Shown one piece after another: positions 41,967 to 50,446 of a stretch of 64,000 nt of DNA. Numbering within the stretch: position 1 is the first letter of the stretch; every line of letters starts with the position of its first letter. The position numbers and the translations under genes are program-made. Origin of the DNA: Clostridiales bacterium (lineage in GTDB: Bacteria; Bacillota; Clostridia; Oscillospirales; Acutalibacteraceae); NCBI GenBank assembly GCA_019418545.1, contig DYBQ01000004.1:1-64000 (forward strand). The letters are read 5' to 3'. The notes under the pieces were generated by a model that was not told the origin of the DNA, made no database searches, and saw nothing but the letters and a program-made list of their open reading frames with translations.

Positions 41967-43679
41967 TTAGATGCCCAGCAGAGCCGGCACAGCATCCTTC
42001 ATCTTGTCAATAATCGCTACGGAATCTTCATGGCTGGTACCCTTTGCAGACAGATAAATCTTAATCTTGGGCTCGGTGCCAGAAGGACGGACAATCAACT
42101 TGCTGCCATCTTCCATACGGTATTCCAGCACATTGGACTTGGGCAGAGTGATTTCGCTCTTCTCGTCGCCGTCATAGCGGACAGATTCCTGATAATCGCT
42201 CCAACCAATTACCTTATGGCCAGCAATCTCAGCGGGGGCGTTGTTGCGCAGAGTGGACATAATGCTGTCCATCTTCTTCATGCCGTCTTCGCCTTCAAAG
42301 CCAAAGTTGCACAGGCCATTGCGATAATAACCATACTTTTCATACAGGGCATTGATGGCGTCAACCAAAGTCATGCCCTTCTTCTTATAGTAATAAGCCA
42401 TTTCGCAAATCAGCATGCTGCCGTCCACAGCGTCCTTATCGCGGACATAGCCGCCGGACAGATAGCCATAGCTCTCTTCAAAGCCCAAAATATAACGCTC
42501 AGGATGGCCCTCAGCCTCCAAAGAAGCAATCTGGTCGCCAATATACTTAAAGCCGGTGAGCACACGGCGCATTTCTACACCATAATCCTTTGCAATGGCA
42601 TCCACCATGTCGGTGCTGACGATGGTGGTAACAGCCACCGGATTCTCCGGCAAAGTACCCTTTTCCTTTTTTTGAGAAGCAATGAAGTCCAGCAGCAAAA
42701 TGCCAACCTCATTACCCGTCAGCAGAATGTATTCGCCATTCTGATTCACTGCAATACCCACGCGGTCGCAGTCGGGGTCAGTAGCCAACAGCAGGGTGGG
42801 CTCTACCTTTTCGCACAGCTCCAAGCCCTTCTGCAGTGCTTCGCGAATCTCGGGGTTCGGGAAGGGGCAAGTGGGGAAGTTGCCGTCAGGCTCGGACTGC
42901 TCCGGCACAATCGTAACATCGGTAACGCCAATGCGCTCCAAAATCCGGGTAACGCACATTTTACCGCTGCCGTTGAGAGGGGTATAAACAATTTTCAGGC
43001 TGCCATCTGTGCCGCCCAGAACACTCTGCGTCTGTACGTCATCCAGGAAGGCAGTGACACAATCTTCGCCAATCCAGGCAATCATGCCATCCTTCAGGCC
43101 CTGTTCAAAGTCCATTTTCTTTACGCCGTCAAAAATGTCCAAATTATTGATTTCCTGAAGAATCTCATCGGCCATTTCCAGCGTAACCTGGCAACCATCA
43201 TTGCCATACACTTTATAACCGTTATATTTAGCGGGGTTGTGGCTGGCCGTTACACAAATACCGGCATCACACTTTAAATACCGCACTGCATAGGACAGAG
43301 ACGGTGTGGGCATCAGCTGGGGATACAGATATGCCTTGATGCCATTAGCAGCCAGAACCGCTGCGGATTCACGGGCAAACACATCACTCTTAATACGGCT
43401 GTCGTGAGCAATTGCAACGCTGGGCACTTCGCCTTCTGCCTTGTGCTTATTCAAATAATTTGCCAGGCCCTGAGTCGCCTTCCGTACTGTATAAACATTC
43501 ATACGGTTGGTACCTGCGCCAATGACACCGCGCAAACCGCCAGTACCAAATTCCAGGTTGCGATAAAAACGATCGTTGATTTCTTCCGGCTTATCCTGTA
43601 TTGCCTTCAGTTCCTCAGTCAAATCAGGGTCATCCAGGGATACAGAAAGCCATCTCTCATATTCGTTCATTGGTAACAC
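41967..43679 (-). CDS. pgcA: Alpha-phosphoglucomutase/phosphomannomutase
   Basis: 570 residues, the four-domain alpha-D-phosphohexomutase fold. Early GTGGLRGVIGAGTNRMN is followed by the catalytic phosphoserine loop VTASHNPAKYNGYKVYG, the metal loop LATDPDCDRVG, the sugar-binding FEESYGYLSGG and the phosphate-binding RPSGTEPKIKIY. It interconverts glucose-1-phosphate and glucose-6-phosphate, supplying UDP-glucose for the glycolipids and wall polymers whose transferases are also in this window. Firmicutes PgcA has this length. Confidence 0.95.
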   Translation of the reverse strand: MLPMNEYERWLSVSLDDPDLTEELKAIQDKPEEINDRFYRNLEFGTGGLRGVIGAGTNRMNVYTVRKATQGLANYLNKHKAEGEVPSVAIAHDSRIKSDVFARESAAVLAANGIKAYLYPQLMPTPSLSYAVRYLKCDAGICVTASHNPAKYNGYKVYGNDGCQVTLEMADEILQEINNLDIFDGVKKMDFEQGLKDGMIAWIGEDCVTAFLDDVQTQSVLGGTDGSLKIVYTPLNGSGKMCVTRILERIGVTDVTIVPEQSEPDGNFPTCPFPNPEIREALQKGLELCEKVEPTLLLATDPDCDRVGIAVNQNGEYILLTGNEVGILLLDFIASQKKEKGTLPENPVAVTTIVSTDMVDAIAKDYGVEMRRVLTGFKYIGDQIASLEAEGHPERYILGFEESYGYLSGGYVRDKDAVDGSMLICEMAYYYKKKGMTLVDAINALYEKYGYYRNGLCNFGFEGEDGMKKMDSIMSTLRNNAPAEIAGHKVIGWSDYQESVRYDGDEKSEITLPKSNVLEYRMEDGSKLIVRPSGTEPKIKIYLSAKGTSHEDSVAIIDKMKDAVPALLGI

Positions 43680-43822
43680 GTTCCTTTCAGCCGCTATGGC
43701 ACGTATTTTTTCAAAACCATACCCTTTGGGAATCAGCAGATATTATTCCACTATAAAAATTCCCTATTTATAGAATAGCACTCTTGTCCGTCAATGTCAA
43801 TGACAACTCGTGTTAAAAGTGG

Positions 43823-44290
43823 TTATTTTCTGTCAATAATGTTCGTAACAATCCCTTGCGGAGTAATATCAATAATTCCATAGGTTCCATAGCTTCCCCG
43901 CATACTGCCAGGATTCATGATATACAATCCATCGCGATACACGGTTTCGGCACGGTGGGTGTGTCCATACAGGGCAATGTTCGCTTTATTTTCACGGGCT
44001 GCCCGCTCAAATTCATCAATTCCATACTTTACCTGATAAATATGTCCATGGGTATAGAAAATCCGAACGCCTTCCACCATACATTCCCCTTTGTCCGGTA
44101 AACGGGACGCCCAGTCACAGTTTCCCCGCACCTGCAAAAACATTTTTTGTGGGAACCGGTATTTTTGCACTTCAACATCATTTTCCCCGTCACCTAAATG
44201 AATAACAATTTCCGCTTTTGGCTGTGACAGCAAAACCTTATGAAGGCCGTTCTCATCTCCATGAGTATCGGAAACCACCAATATTCTCAT
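43823..44290 (-). CDS. YfcE/MJ0936-type metallophosphoesterase
   Basis: 155 residues from the ATG at 44290, with GAAGAAGG upstream. Calcineurin-like metal ligands are visible: D and H in VVSDTHGD, D in HLGDGENDVE, N in VRGNCDWASRL, then FYTHGHIYQ and YGHTHRAE. This is the small, two-metal phosphodiesterase family (YfcE, YsnB). Substrates are phosphodiesters in vitro, with unclear physiological role. It is not closely linked with pgcA (143 bases). Confidence 0.9.
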   Translation of the reverse strand: MRILVVSDTHGDENGLHKVLLSQPKAEIVIHLGDGENDVEVQKYRFPQKMFLQVRGNCDWASRLPDKGECMVEGVRIFYTHGHIYQVKYGIDEFERAARENKANIALYGHTHRAETVYRDGLYIMNPGSMRGSYGTYGIIDITPQGIVTNIIDRK

Positions 44291-44478
44291 AATAAACCTT
44301 CTTCCCTCAGCCCCCATGGGACTGAATTTTCTATTCGTACTTTTCTTTCCTGTTTTGATTCATTTTATGTGTAGTGTCATCTTTTGAGTCCCTGTGCATA
44401 TTCTGATAACGGGAACTTTTCTGAAAAAGGGAATCCCTTTTTCCCCATGTCTTTCGCTTGTAAGAAAGGATGATGATT

Positions 44479-44730
44479 ATGCCTAATCAAAATCAACTGG
44501 AAGCTTTTTTGCAGCAAGCAGCCCGGCAGCTGGGCACCAACCCTGAAACTTTAAAACATGCCGCCCAATCAGGAGAACTGGATAAGATTGTCAGCGGGAT
44601 GAACGCCGGTGACGCCGCAAAATTTAAACAAGTGCTCTCAGACCAAAAAGCTGCCGACAAACTGCTGAGCACACCTCAAGCCCAAAAACTTCTCCAAATG
44701 CTTTTGGGTACACAAAAAGGAGGAAAATAG
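44479..44730 (+). CDS. Small helical protein of unknown function, cassette gene 1
   Basis: 83 residues from the ATG at 44479, about 9 bases after AGAAAGGA; ATGs at 44470 and 44473 overlap that site. It is all-helical in character: QLEAFLQQAARQLGTNPETLKHAAQSGELDKIV, MNAGDAAKFKQVL, and a C-terminal KLLSTPQAQKLLQMLLG. No signal peptide or membrane segment. I do not recognise the family. The C-terminal LLSxPxA helix resembles the N-terminus of the next gene's product. Next gene starts 4 bases after its stop. Confidence 0.65.
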   Translation: MPNQNQLEAFLQQAARQLGTNPETLKHAAQSGELDKIVSGMNAGDAAKFKQVLSDQKAADKLLSTPQAQKLLQMLLGTQKGGK

Positions 44731-44734
44731 AGCC

Positions 44735-45169
44735 GTGGATGATTTGGCAGGAAAATTGAACGAACTGCTAAGCAGCCCGGATGCCATGGCCCGTATTCAA
44801 AACCTTGCCGGAATGTTGGAGCAAAATCAGGGAGATTCCAATGCTTCACCGCCTTCTCACCGGCAGCAGACGGAGGGAGGAAATCTGGGGGCACTGGCCT
44901 CTCTCCTGGGTGGCCTTGGGAATTCCGACAGAGAAGCATCCGGCAGTTCTTCCCTTCCAGAAGCCGGCACACTGCAAATGGTTACACGGCTTGCCCCTTT
45001 GCTCACGGCGGCCCGCCAGGAAGATGACCATATCCGTCTTCTGCGGGCCCTTCGTCCGCTTTTGGGGAATGAGCGGCAAAAAAAACTGGATGAAGCGATT
45101 CGTATTTTGCAACTGCTTCGGATGCTGCCGCTTTTACGTCAAACCGGCCTGTTATCCAGCCTGTTATAG
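44735..45169 (+). CDS. Small protein of unknown function, cassette gene 2
   Basis: 144 residues with a GTG start at 44735. AAAGGAGG, inside the end of the previous gene, serves it, implying coupled translation. The N-terminal helix LNELLSSPDAMARIQNLAGML resembles the C-terminus of the first cassette protein. A Gly/Ser/Asn-rich linker (30-75) follows, then a Leu/Arg-rich helical region (MVTRLAPLLTAARQEDDHIRLLRALRPLL, RILQLLRMLPLLRQTGLLSSLL). Not recognised; possibly an amphipathic membrane-surface protein. Confidence 0.65.
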   Translation: MDDLAGKLNELLSSPDAMARIQNLAGMLEQNQGDSNASPPSHRQQTEGGNLGALASLLGGLGNSDREASGSSSLPEAGTLQMVTRLAPLLTAARQEDDHIRLLRALRPLLGNERQKKLDEAIRILQLLRMLPLLRQTGLLSSLL

Positions 45170-45195
45170 AGATTTTTTGAAAAGGAGTCCTTCCC

Positions 45196-45519
45196 ATGAC
45201 AGGAAAACCATCTCAACCGGGAAAGCCTTCCTCTGCCGGAAAAGACGACCTGCACCGAATGCAGGAAGACGCTGTACGCCGAGTACAGGAAATGCAAAGC
45301 CGCGCCCGCTCTCATCTGGAACACACGGCTCCTCCTCCCGATTCTCATCCTGCAAAACCAGAACCAGCACCAGTCTCTTCTTCCTCCCACAATGAGGATG
45401 TATTTCAAACATTGTTTCAGGATGAAGAACGCACACTGATTCTGGCCTTACTCCTGCTGCTTAGCGGAGAAGGGGAAAATTGGGAATTGGTGTTTGCTCT
45501 GCTGTTTCTCTTACTATAA
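45196..45519 (+). CDS. Small protein with hydrophobic C-terminus, cassette gene 3
   Basis: 107 residues, with AAAAGGAG upstream. The N-terminal two thirds are polar and Pro/Ser-rich, with a short helix (DDLHRMQEDAVRRVQEMQSRARSHL). The C-terminus is two short hydrophobic runs (TLILALLLLLS, LVFALLFLLL) broken by GEGENWE, ending at the last residue. The runs are too short for ordinary transmembrane helices, and suggest a membrane hairpin or an oligomerising tail. Not recognised. Its stop is 9 bases from the end of the convergent operon. Confidence 0.62.
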   Translation: MTGKPSQPGKPSSAGKDDLHRMQEDAVRRVQEMQSRARSHLEHTAPPPDSHPAKPEPAPVSSSSHNEDVFQTLFQDEERTLILALLLLLSGEGENWELVFALLFLLL

Positions 45520-45528
45520 CCCTTTAGA

Positions 45529-46548
45529 CTAAGATGATGCAGTTTCCTCGCTGGTCTCCAATTCCCGAATCTGCACCACATATTCTTCCCCATTTTCCGT
45601 CTGTGCAAGCACATATTCCATATATTTTACGGGAGAAGGCTCTTCTGGTGCATCGATATCATCACTGCGCCACTTATCTGCCGGCGCCACATAGCCCACT
45701 TTTAACACCTTTTTTCCATCAGCCTGCACCCCAATGGATTCTGTATATGGGATAAAACTACTCTGCGTACTATAGGGTGTTACATGGAATTGGTTATCCG
45801 TATCATCAAATGTAAAAAAGTTATCTTCATCCAGCCCGTTCAGCTGCAATTCGACATTTGGCCCAAATAGTGCATGACAGGCATCGGATACATCAGCCAG
45901 CGGGACAATAGTCCGGCCCATATCGTCATAATCGGTATAGGAAGTACTGTTGTCCTCCAGCGCTTTCCACAACGAGGCAGTTAAAACCATCATCTCATCT
46001 GCTTCTTCAGGCGTTTCATAAGTATCAGGGTCCTGCATAACCAACGGTTTGAGATACTCATCATATGCCCGTTCACGGCTATCATCTGTAGCAGCCTGAT
46101 AAATCTGTGTCCCAATGGTTGCCGCCAGATATCCTACACCGGTAAGCGCCAAAAGCAGCACCACTACACCAGTAGCCAGCCCCAATTTTCTTCGTTTTCC
46201 TCTGGCCCGAAATCTGGGCAATTCATTTGATGCTGTTTCAGTCTCTGCTGTATCTGTAAACTCCTGTACTGGGGTTTCCTCTTCTGTATCCGCTGCCTGT
46301 TCTTCCAACAAATCAAAACCCTCATGAACGTTTTCCTGTGCGGCTTTCACAACGGCTTTTACTGCTTCGCCAGGCGCTGTATGATGCCTTTTATTTTTAG
46401 AGGCCGGTTTATCCTGAGAGGTCTGCTTCTCCGGTTGCTGTTTTGGAAACATGTCACGATAGTCGGAGGATATTACGCGGCCTTTTGGAGGTTCCTTTTT
46501 ATCGGAGGATTCCGGCGGCCGCTTTCCTGTTTTTTCCTGCTCGTCCAT
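45529..46548 (-). CDS. Single-pass membrane protein of unknown function in the proBA operon
   Basis: 339 residues from the ATG at 46548, 7 bases after AAAGGAAG; starts at 46569 or 46611 would overlap proA or lack a site. A long charged, disordered cytoplasmic part (1-125, Lys/Glu/Gln-rich) meets a basic stop-transfer RARGKRRK, one membrane segment (LGLATGVVVLLLALTGVGYLAAT) and an acidic extracellular domain of about 190 residues. No family recognised. It is the last gene of a unit with the antiporter, proB and proA (31 bases after proA). Confidence 0.7.
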   Translation of the reverse strand: MDEQEKTGKRPPESSDKKEPPKGRVISSDYRDMFPKQQPEKQTSQDKPASKNKRHHTAPGEAVKAVVKAAQENVHEGFDLLEEQAADTEEETPVQEFTDTAETETASNELPRFRARGKRRKLGLATGVVVLLLALTGVGYLAATIGTQIYQAATDDSRERAYDEYLKPLVMQDPDTYETPEEADEMMVLTASLWKALEDNSTSYTDYDDMGRTIVPLADVSDACHALFGPNVELQLNGLDEDNFFTFDDTDNQFHVTPYSTQSSFIPYTESIGVQADGKKVLKVGYVAPADKWRSDDIDAPEEPSPVKYMEYVLAQTENGEEYVVQIRELETSEETASS

Positions 46549-46579
46549 CTGTATCTTCCTTTCCGTCATTTCTGCTGCG

Positions 46580-47821
46580 TCATCGAATCTGCCCGTTCCC
46601 CCGAATGACAAATTTTTGGGAAGTCAGCTGGCGGATTCCCATGGGACCCCGGGCGTGAAGTTTCTGAGTAGAAATGCCAATTTCCGCTCCCAGGCCAAAC
46701 TCACCGCCATCGGTAAACCGGGTAGAAGCGTTGACATACACCGCCGCTGCATCCACCTCGGAGAGGAAACGCTCTGCATTGCGATAATTCTCCGTAACAA
46801 TACATTCGCTGTGGCCCGAAGAATACTTTGCAATGTGAGCCATGGCATCATCCAAAGAGTCCACAACTTTTACTGCCAAAATATAGTCCAGGTACTCTGT
46901 GCTCCAATCCTCTTCACAGGCAGGCACACATTCCGGCAAAATTTCCCGGGTCTTTTCACACCCACGGATTTCCACCTGCTTTTCGTCCAGCTTTTCCTTC
47001 ATCACCGGCAAAAACTGCTGGGCAATGTCCTTATGTACCAGCACGGTTTCAATGGCATTGCAAACAGAGGGGCGGGAGGTCTTTGCGTTAAAAATAATAT
47101 CCGCTGCCATCTGGATGTCAGCCGCGTCATCTACATATACATGGCAGTTTCCTACACCTGTCTCGATGACGGGAACATGAGAGTTCTCCACTACAGCGCG
47201 AATTAGCCCCGCACCGCCACGGGGAATCAGCACATCCAGATATCCCGTCAGGCCCATCATCTCAATGGAAGAAGCCCGGCTGGTATCCTGCACCAGCTGG
47301 ATACTGTCGCGAGGCAGACCGGTGGCTTCCACCGCGTCCCGCATCACTTCGGCAATGGCCTGATTGGAGCGGAACGCTTCTTTGCCGCCCCGGAGAATCA
47401 CCGCGTTGCCCGCTTTCAGGCACAGTGCGGCTGCGTCGGCTGTCACATTGGGACGGGCTTCATAAATAATTCCAATTACGCCCAGCGGAACTGCCACCTT
47501 TTCAATTCGCAGGCCATTGGGGCGCACGCCGCCTTCCAGCACCTGTCCCACCGGGTCGGGCTGAGCCTTTACCTGCCGCACGCCGTCAGCCATTCCCTGA
47601 ATCCGTTTTTCATTCAGTGCCAGCCTATCCATCAGAGAACGGGACATCCCATTTTTTTCTGCTGCGGAAAGGTCCTCCTGGTTTGCAGCCAAAATTGCTT
47701 CTGTGTGTGATTCCAGAGCAGCCGCAATTGCCTCCAGCGCTGCATCTTTCTGATTTCCGGCAACCGCCAGCTTCCGGGCTGCCTGTTTTGCAGCTGCTCC
47801 CATTTTTTCCAGTGTTGTCAT
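46580..47821 (-). CDS. proA: Gamma-glutamyl phosphate reductase
   Basis: 413 residues, aldehyde dehydrogenase fold. Signature features: GVIGIIYEARPNVTADAAALCLKAGNAVILRGGKEA, PRGGAGLI, the catalytic cysteine in SRPSVCNAIETVLVH and the C-terminal VNASTRFTDGGEFGLGAEIGISTQKLHARGP. It reduces gamma-glutamyl phosphate to glutamate semialdehyde in proline synthesis. It is 36 bases downstream of proB. proC is not in the window. Confidence 0.96.
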   Translation of the reverse strand: MTTLEKMGAAAKQAARKLAVAGNQKDAALEAIAAALESHTEAILAANQEDLSAAEKNGMSRSLMDRLALNEKRIQGMADGVRQVKAQPDPVGQVLEGGVRPNGLRIEKVAVPLGVIGIIYEARPNVTADAAALCLKAGNAVILRGGKEAFRSNQAIAEVMRDAVEATGLPRDSIQLVQDTSRASSIEMMGLTGYLDVLIPRGGAGLIRAVVENSHVPVIETGVGNCHVYVDDAADIQMAADIIFNAKTSRPSVCNAIETVLVHKDIAQQFLPVMKEKLDEKQVEIRGCEKTREILPECVPACEEDWSTEYLDYILAVKVVDSLDDAMAHIAKYSSGHSECIVTENYRNAERFLSEVDAAAVYVNASTRFTDGGEFGLGAEIGISTQKLHARGPMGIRQLTSQKFVIRGNGQIR

Positions 47822-47857
47822 ACTCGTGCCTCCCTTGCCTTTATTGTATTTGATTGT

Positions 47858-48640
47858 TTATCCGAAAATTGTCCCAATCTGTGCCCCATCAAATAATTGA
47901 TACAGCACATGGGGGTCTTCTCCACTCACTACACAGCAGGGGATTCCCTGCCGGTTGGCAATTTCTGCGGCTTTGATTTTGGTAGCCATGCCGCCGGTTC
48001 CCCGATTGGAACCTGCTCCGCCAGCCAGTGCCCGAATTTCGTCGGTAATTTCTTTCACCACCGGAATCCGCTTTGCATTGGGATTTTTCCGGGGGTCGCT
48101 GTCATACAAACCGTCAATATCCGTAAGAATTACCAGCGCGTCCGCTTCCACCAGCTGCGCCACCACCGCCGAAAGGGTGTCGTTGTCGCCAAAGTGGCTG
48201 CCCACCAATTCGTCAATGGCCACAGTATCATTTTCATTGACTACCGGAATAATCCCCAGCTCGATTAGCTCCCGGAAGGTGTTCTCAACATTGTGGCGGC
48301 TGCGGGACTCTTCCACCACATCTCCGGTCAGCAGCACCTGCGCCACCATCTGGTTATATTCCCCAAAGAGCTTGTCGTACATAAACATCAATTCGCACTG
48401 TCCCACAGCAGCCAGAGCCTGCTTTTTCTCCGTTTCGGTGGGGCGCTGGGTCTGCCCCAGTTTTCCCATTCCTACACCAATCGCACCGGAAGTGACCAGC
48501 ACCACCTGCCTCCCGGCATTTTGTAAATCGGTAAGAACCTTACAAAGAGTTTCCATCCTCCGAAGGTTGAGCTTCCCGTTTTCATAGGTCAGGCTGGATG
48601 TACCCACCTTGACCACTACTCGTTTTGACTCCTGTATCAT
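47858..48640 (-). CDS. proB: Glutamate 5-kinase, short form without PUA domain
   Basis: 260 residues, amino acid kinase fold: VVVKVGTSSLTYENGKL, LVTSGAIGVGMGKLG, VNENDTVAIDELVGSHFGDNDTLSAVVA and GTGGMATKIKAAEIANRQG. It lacks the C-terminal PUA domain of the 360-residue E. coli type, as in several Firmicutes. It makes gamma-glutamyl phosphate, the proline-inhibited first step. Next to a K+/H+ antiporter gene (33 bases) and proA, it points to osmotic adjustment. Confidence 0.95.
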   Translation of the reverse strand: MIQESKRVVVKVGTSSLTYENGKLNLRRMETLCKVLTDLQNAGRQVVLVTSGAIGVGMGKLGQTQRPTETEKKQALAAVGQCELMFMYDKLFGEYNQMVAQVLLTGDVVEESRSRHNVENTFRELIELGIIPVVNENDTVAIDELVGSHFGDNDTLSAVVAQLVEADALVILTDIDGLYDSDPRKNPNAKRIPVVKEITDEIRALAGGAGSNRGTGGMATKIKAAEIANRQGIPCCVVSGEDPHVLYQLFDGAQIGTIFG

Positions 48641-48673
48641 CGTTTTTCCTTCTTTCCTTCTCCCAAAATCCTT

Positions 48674-50263
48674 TTAAAATTTGGCTAACACCAGTGTATC
48701 GTTCATATAAATTTCTGTATTTCCATCGGGAATAATCGTCTCGTCATGGCGCTTGACCAACACCACCAGCATTCCTTTGCCGGTATCCAGCTCTTTCAGC
48801 TTTTTTCCACACCATTTATGACCTTTATCAATACTAATTTCATACAAATACAGGTTCCGCCTGTTCTCAAATTCCCTTGCCGCAGCCACTAGTAAATCCC
48901 CAGGTAAAACTTCTGTTTCTCCGTTAGGGATAATATTTTCCTCTCCGCGAATAATGACCACAATTAAAAAACCGGTCGGCAGTGACAACATATTTAGCTT
49001 TTTATGCGCCATCCCACTGTCTGCATCCACATGAATTTTGACAAAAGAGACATTGCTTTCCTCTTGATAATCGTTAAAGGTCTTTTGGATATCCGCGTAC
49101 TGGTCAATCATCCCCAATTTTTTAGCAACCCACGGAAGCAAAGTTCCTTGAATTCCCAAGGAGAGGAACACCACACAGAAAACTAAATTAAAGATATTAA
49201 AGGTCATGTTGACCTGATGGAGCATCACATAAATAGCAAACACAATCGATGCAACACCCCGAAGCCCTGCCCAAGAAACCACTCCGATTTGGCGAAGGGA
49301 AGAGCGAAAAGGTAATAGTACCGCCGACACCGCCAGTGGTCTTCCAATAATTGTCATAAATATCATAATTAATATCGCTGGTATCAATACCTGTGGAAGT
49401 TCGACTGGCGTTACCAAAAGCCCTAAAAGGAAAAAAATCATCATTTGCGATATTCCGGTAACAGCATCGAAAAAATGAACCAAGTCCCTTTTTCCCGAGA
49501 AATACCGGTTCCCCATCAAAATTCCACACAAATATACGGCTAAATATCCATTACCTCCCACTGCATTGGGCAGCGCATAAGCAATAATTGCAGCGGCAAA
49601 TACGAAGATGGTCTTTCCCTGTTCCATAGAAAAATCAAAACGATTCAGCAACAACACCGATACCCATCCAACCAGCAAGCCGCCCAATACACCAAAGCTA
49701 ATTTGCTGTAAAAACAGTATCGGCACCGAAACTTCTTGGCCGGTAACCAGCGAAACCATCACTACCGTCAACAGATAGGACATAGGGTCGTTAGAACCGG
49801 ATTCCAGCTCCAGCAAAGAGTCTGTATGATTTTTCAATGCCATTTTTTGCGAACGGAGAATATTAAACACCGATGCGGCATCGGTAGAAGAAAGCACCGA
49901 ACCTATCAGAAAGCTCTCCATCCATTCCAATCCCAGCGCATAGTGAGAAAAAACTCCAACAAAAGCAGCCGTCAAAAACACTCCCACGCTGGCCAGCAAA
50001 AACGCTCTGCCTGCCACAGGCTTTGCCACATGAACGTTGGTACCGAAGCCTCCGTAAAACATAACGATAATCAGACAGGCAGAACAAATATTTTCCGCAA
50101 TATCATATTCGTTAAAAACAATTCCTAACGGTCCATTTTCTCCAAAAAACATCCCCAAAGCAATAAATATCAAAAGAGAAGGAACTGGCAATTTTTCTGC
50201 AAAACGATGAAGCAGGACACAGACCGCAATTACTATTCCTGCAAGTAATAAATATTGATTCAT
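48674..50263 (-). CDS. cvrA: K+/H+ (or Na+/H+) antiporter, CPA1 NhaP2/CvrA type
   Basis: 529 residues. About 12 membrane segments up to residue 395 contain the CPA1 ion-site region IGSVLSSTDAASVFNILRSQ and the LESGSNDPMSYLL motif. Two C-terminal RCK_C-like domains follow (NVSFVKIHVDADSG, with ENIIPNGETEVLPGDLLVAA; then HKWCGKKLKELD with ETIIPDGNTEIYMNDTLVLA). NhaP2/CvrA proteins release K+ in exchange for protons under osmotic or pH stress. First gene of the antiporter-proB-proA unit. Ion specificity not provable from sequence. Confidence 0.9.
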   Translation of the reverse strand: MNQYLLLAGIVIAVCVLLHRFAEKLPVPSLLIFIALGMFFGENGPLGIVFNEYDIAENICSACLIIVMFYGGFGTNVHVAKPVAGRAFLLASVGVFLTAAFVGVFSHYALGLEWMESFLIGSVLSSTDAASVFNILRSQKMALKNHTDSLLELESGSNDPMSYLLTVVMVSLVTGQEVSVPILFLQQISFGVLGGLLVGWVSVLLLNRFDFSMEQGKTIFVFAAAIIAYALPNAVGGNGYLAVYLCGILMGNRYFSGKRDLVHFFDAVTGISQMMIFFLLGLLVTPVELPQVLIPAILIMIFMTIIGRPLAVSAVLLPFRSSLRQIGVVSWAGLRGVASIVFAIYVMLHQVNMTFNIFNLVFCVVFLSLGIQGTLLPWVAKKLGMIDQYADIQKTFNDYQEESNVSFVKIHVDADSGMAHKKLNMLSLPTGFLIVVIIRGEENIIPNGETEVLPGDLLVAAAREFENRRNLYLYEISIDKGHKWCGKKLKELDTGKGMLVVLVKRHDETIIPDGNTEIYMNDTLVLAKF

Positions 50264-50400
50264 CTATCTAGGCCTCCCTTCTCTAAATAACAATCAACTC
50301 CTAATTATCATTCCGGAAGGATTCTTATTTTATAGTATATCATACTTTTACACATGGCAGAAGAGTCAATCTCTCATCTTGGCTGATTTTCTGATAAAGG

Positions 50401-50433
50401 AAAAGGCTCCAACTTTAATAAAGCAGGAGCCCA
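50401..50433 (-). terminator. Terminator after pnp
   Basis: GGCTCC (50405-50410) pairs with GGAGCC (50426-50431). On the minus strand it is followed by TTTTCCTTT. It closes the rimP-to-pnp gene cluster. Confidence 0.75.
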
Positions 50434-50446
50434 AAAATTCAGTATA

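Noticed and set aside
42030..43277. Plus-strand open frame of about 415 codons opposite phosphoglucomutase
   Set aside because: It lies wholly inside pgcA in antisense, with no start signal.
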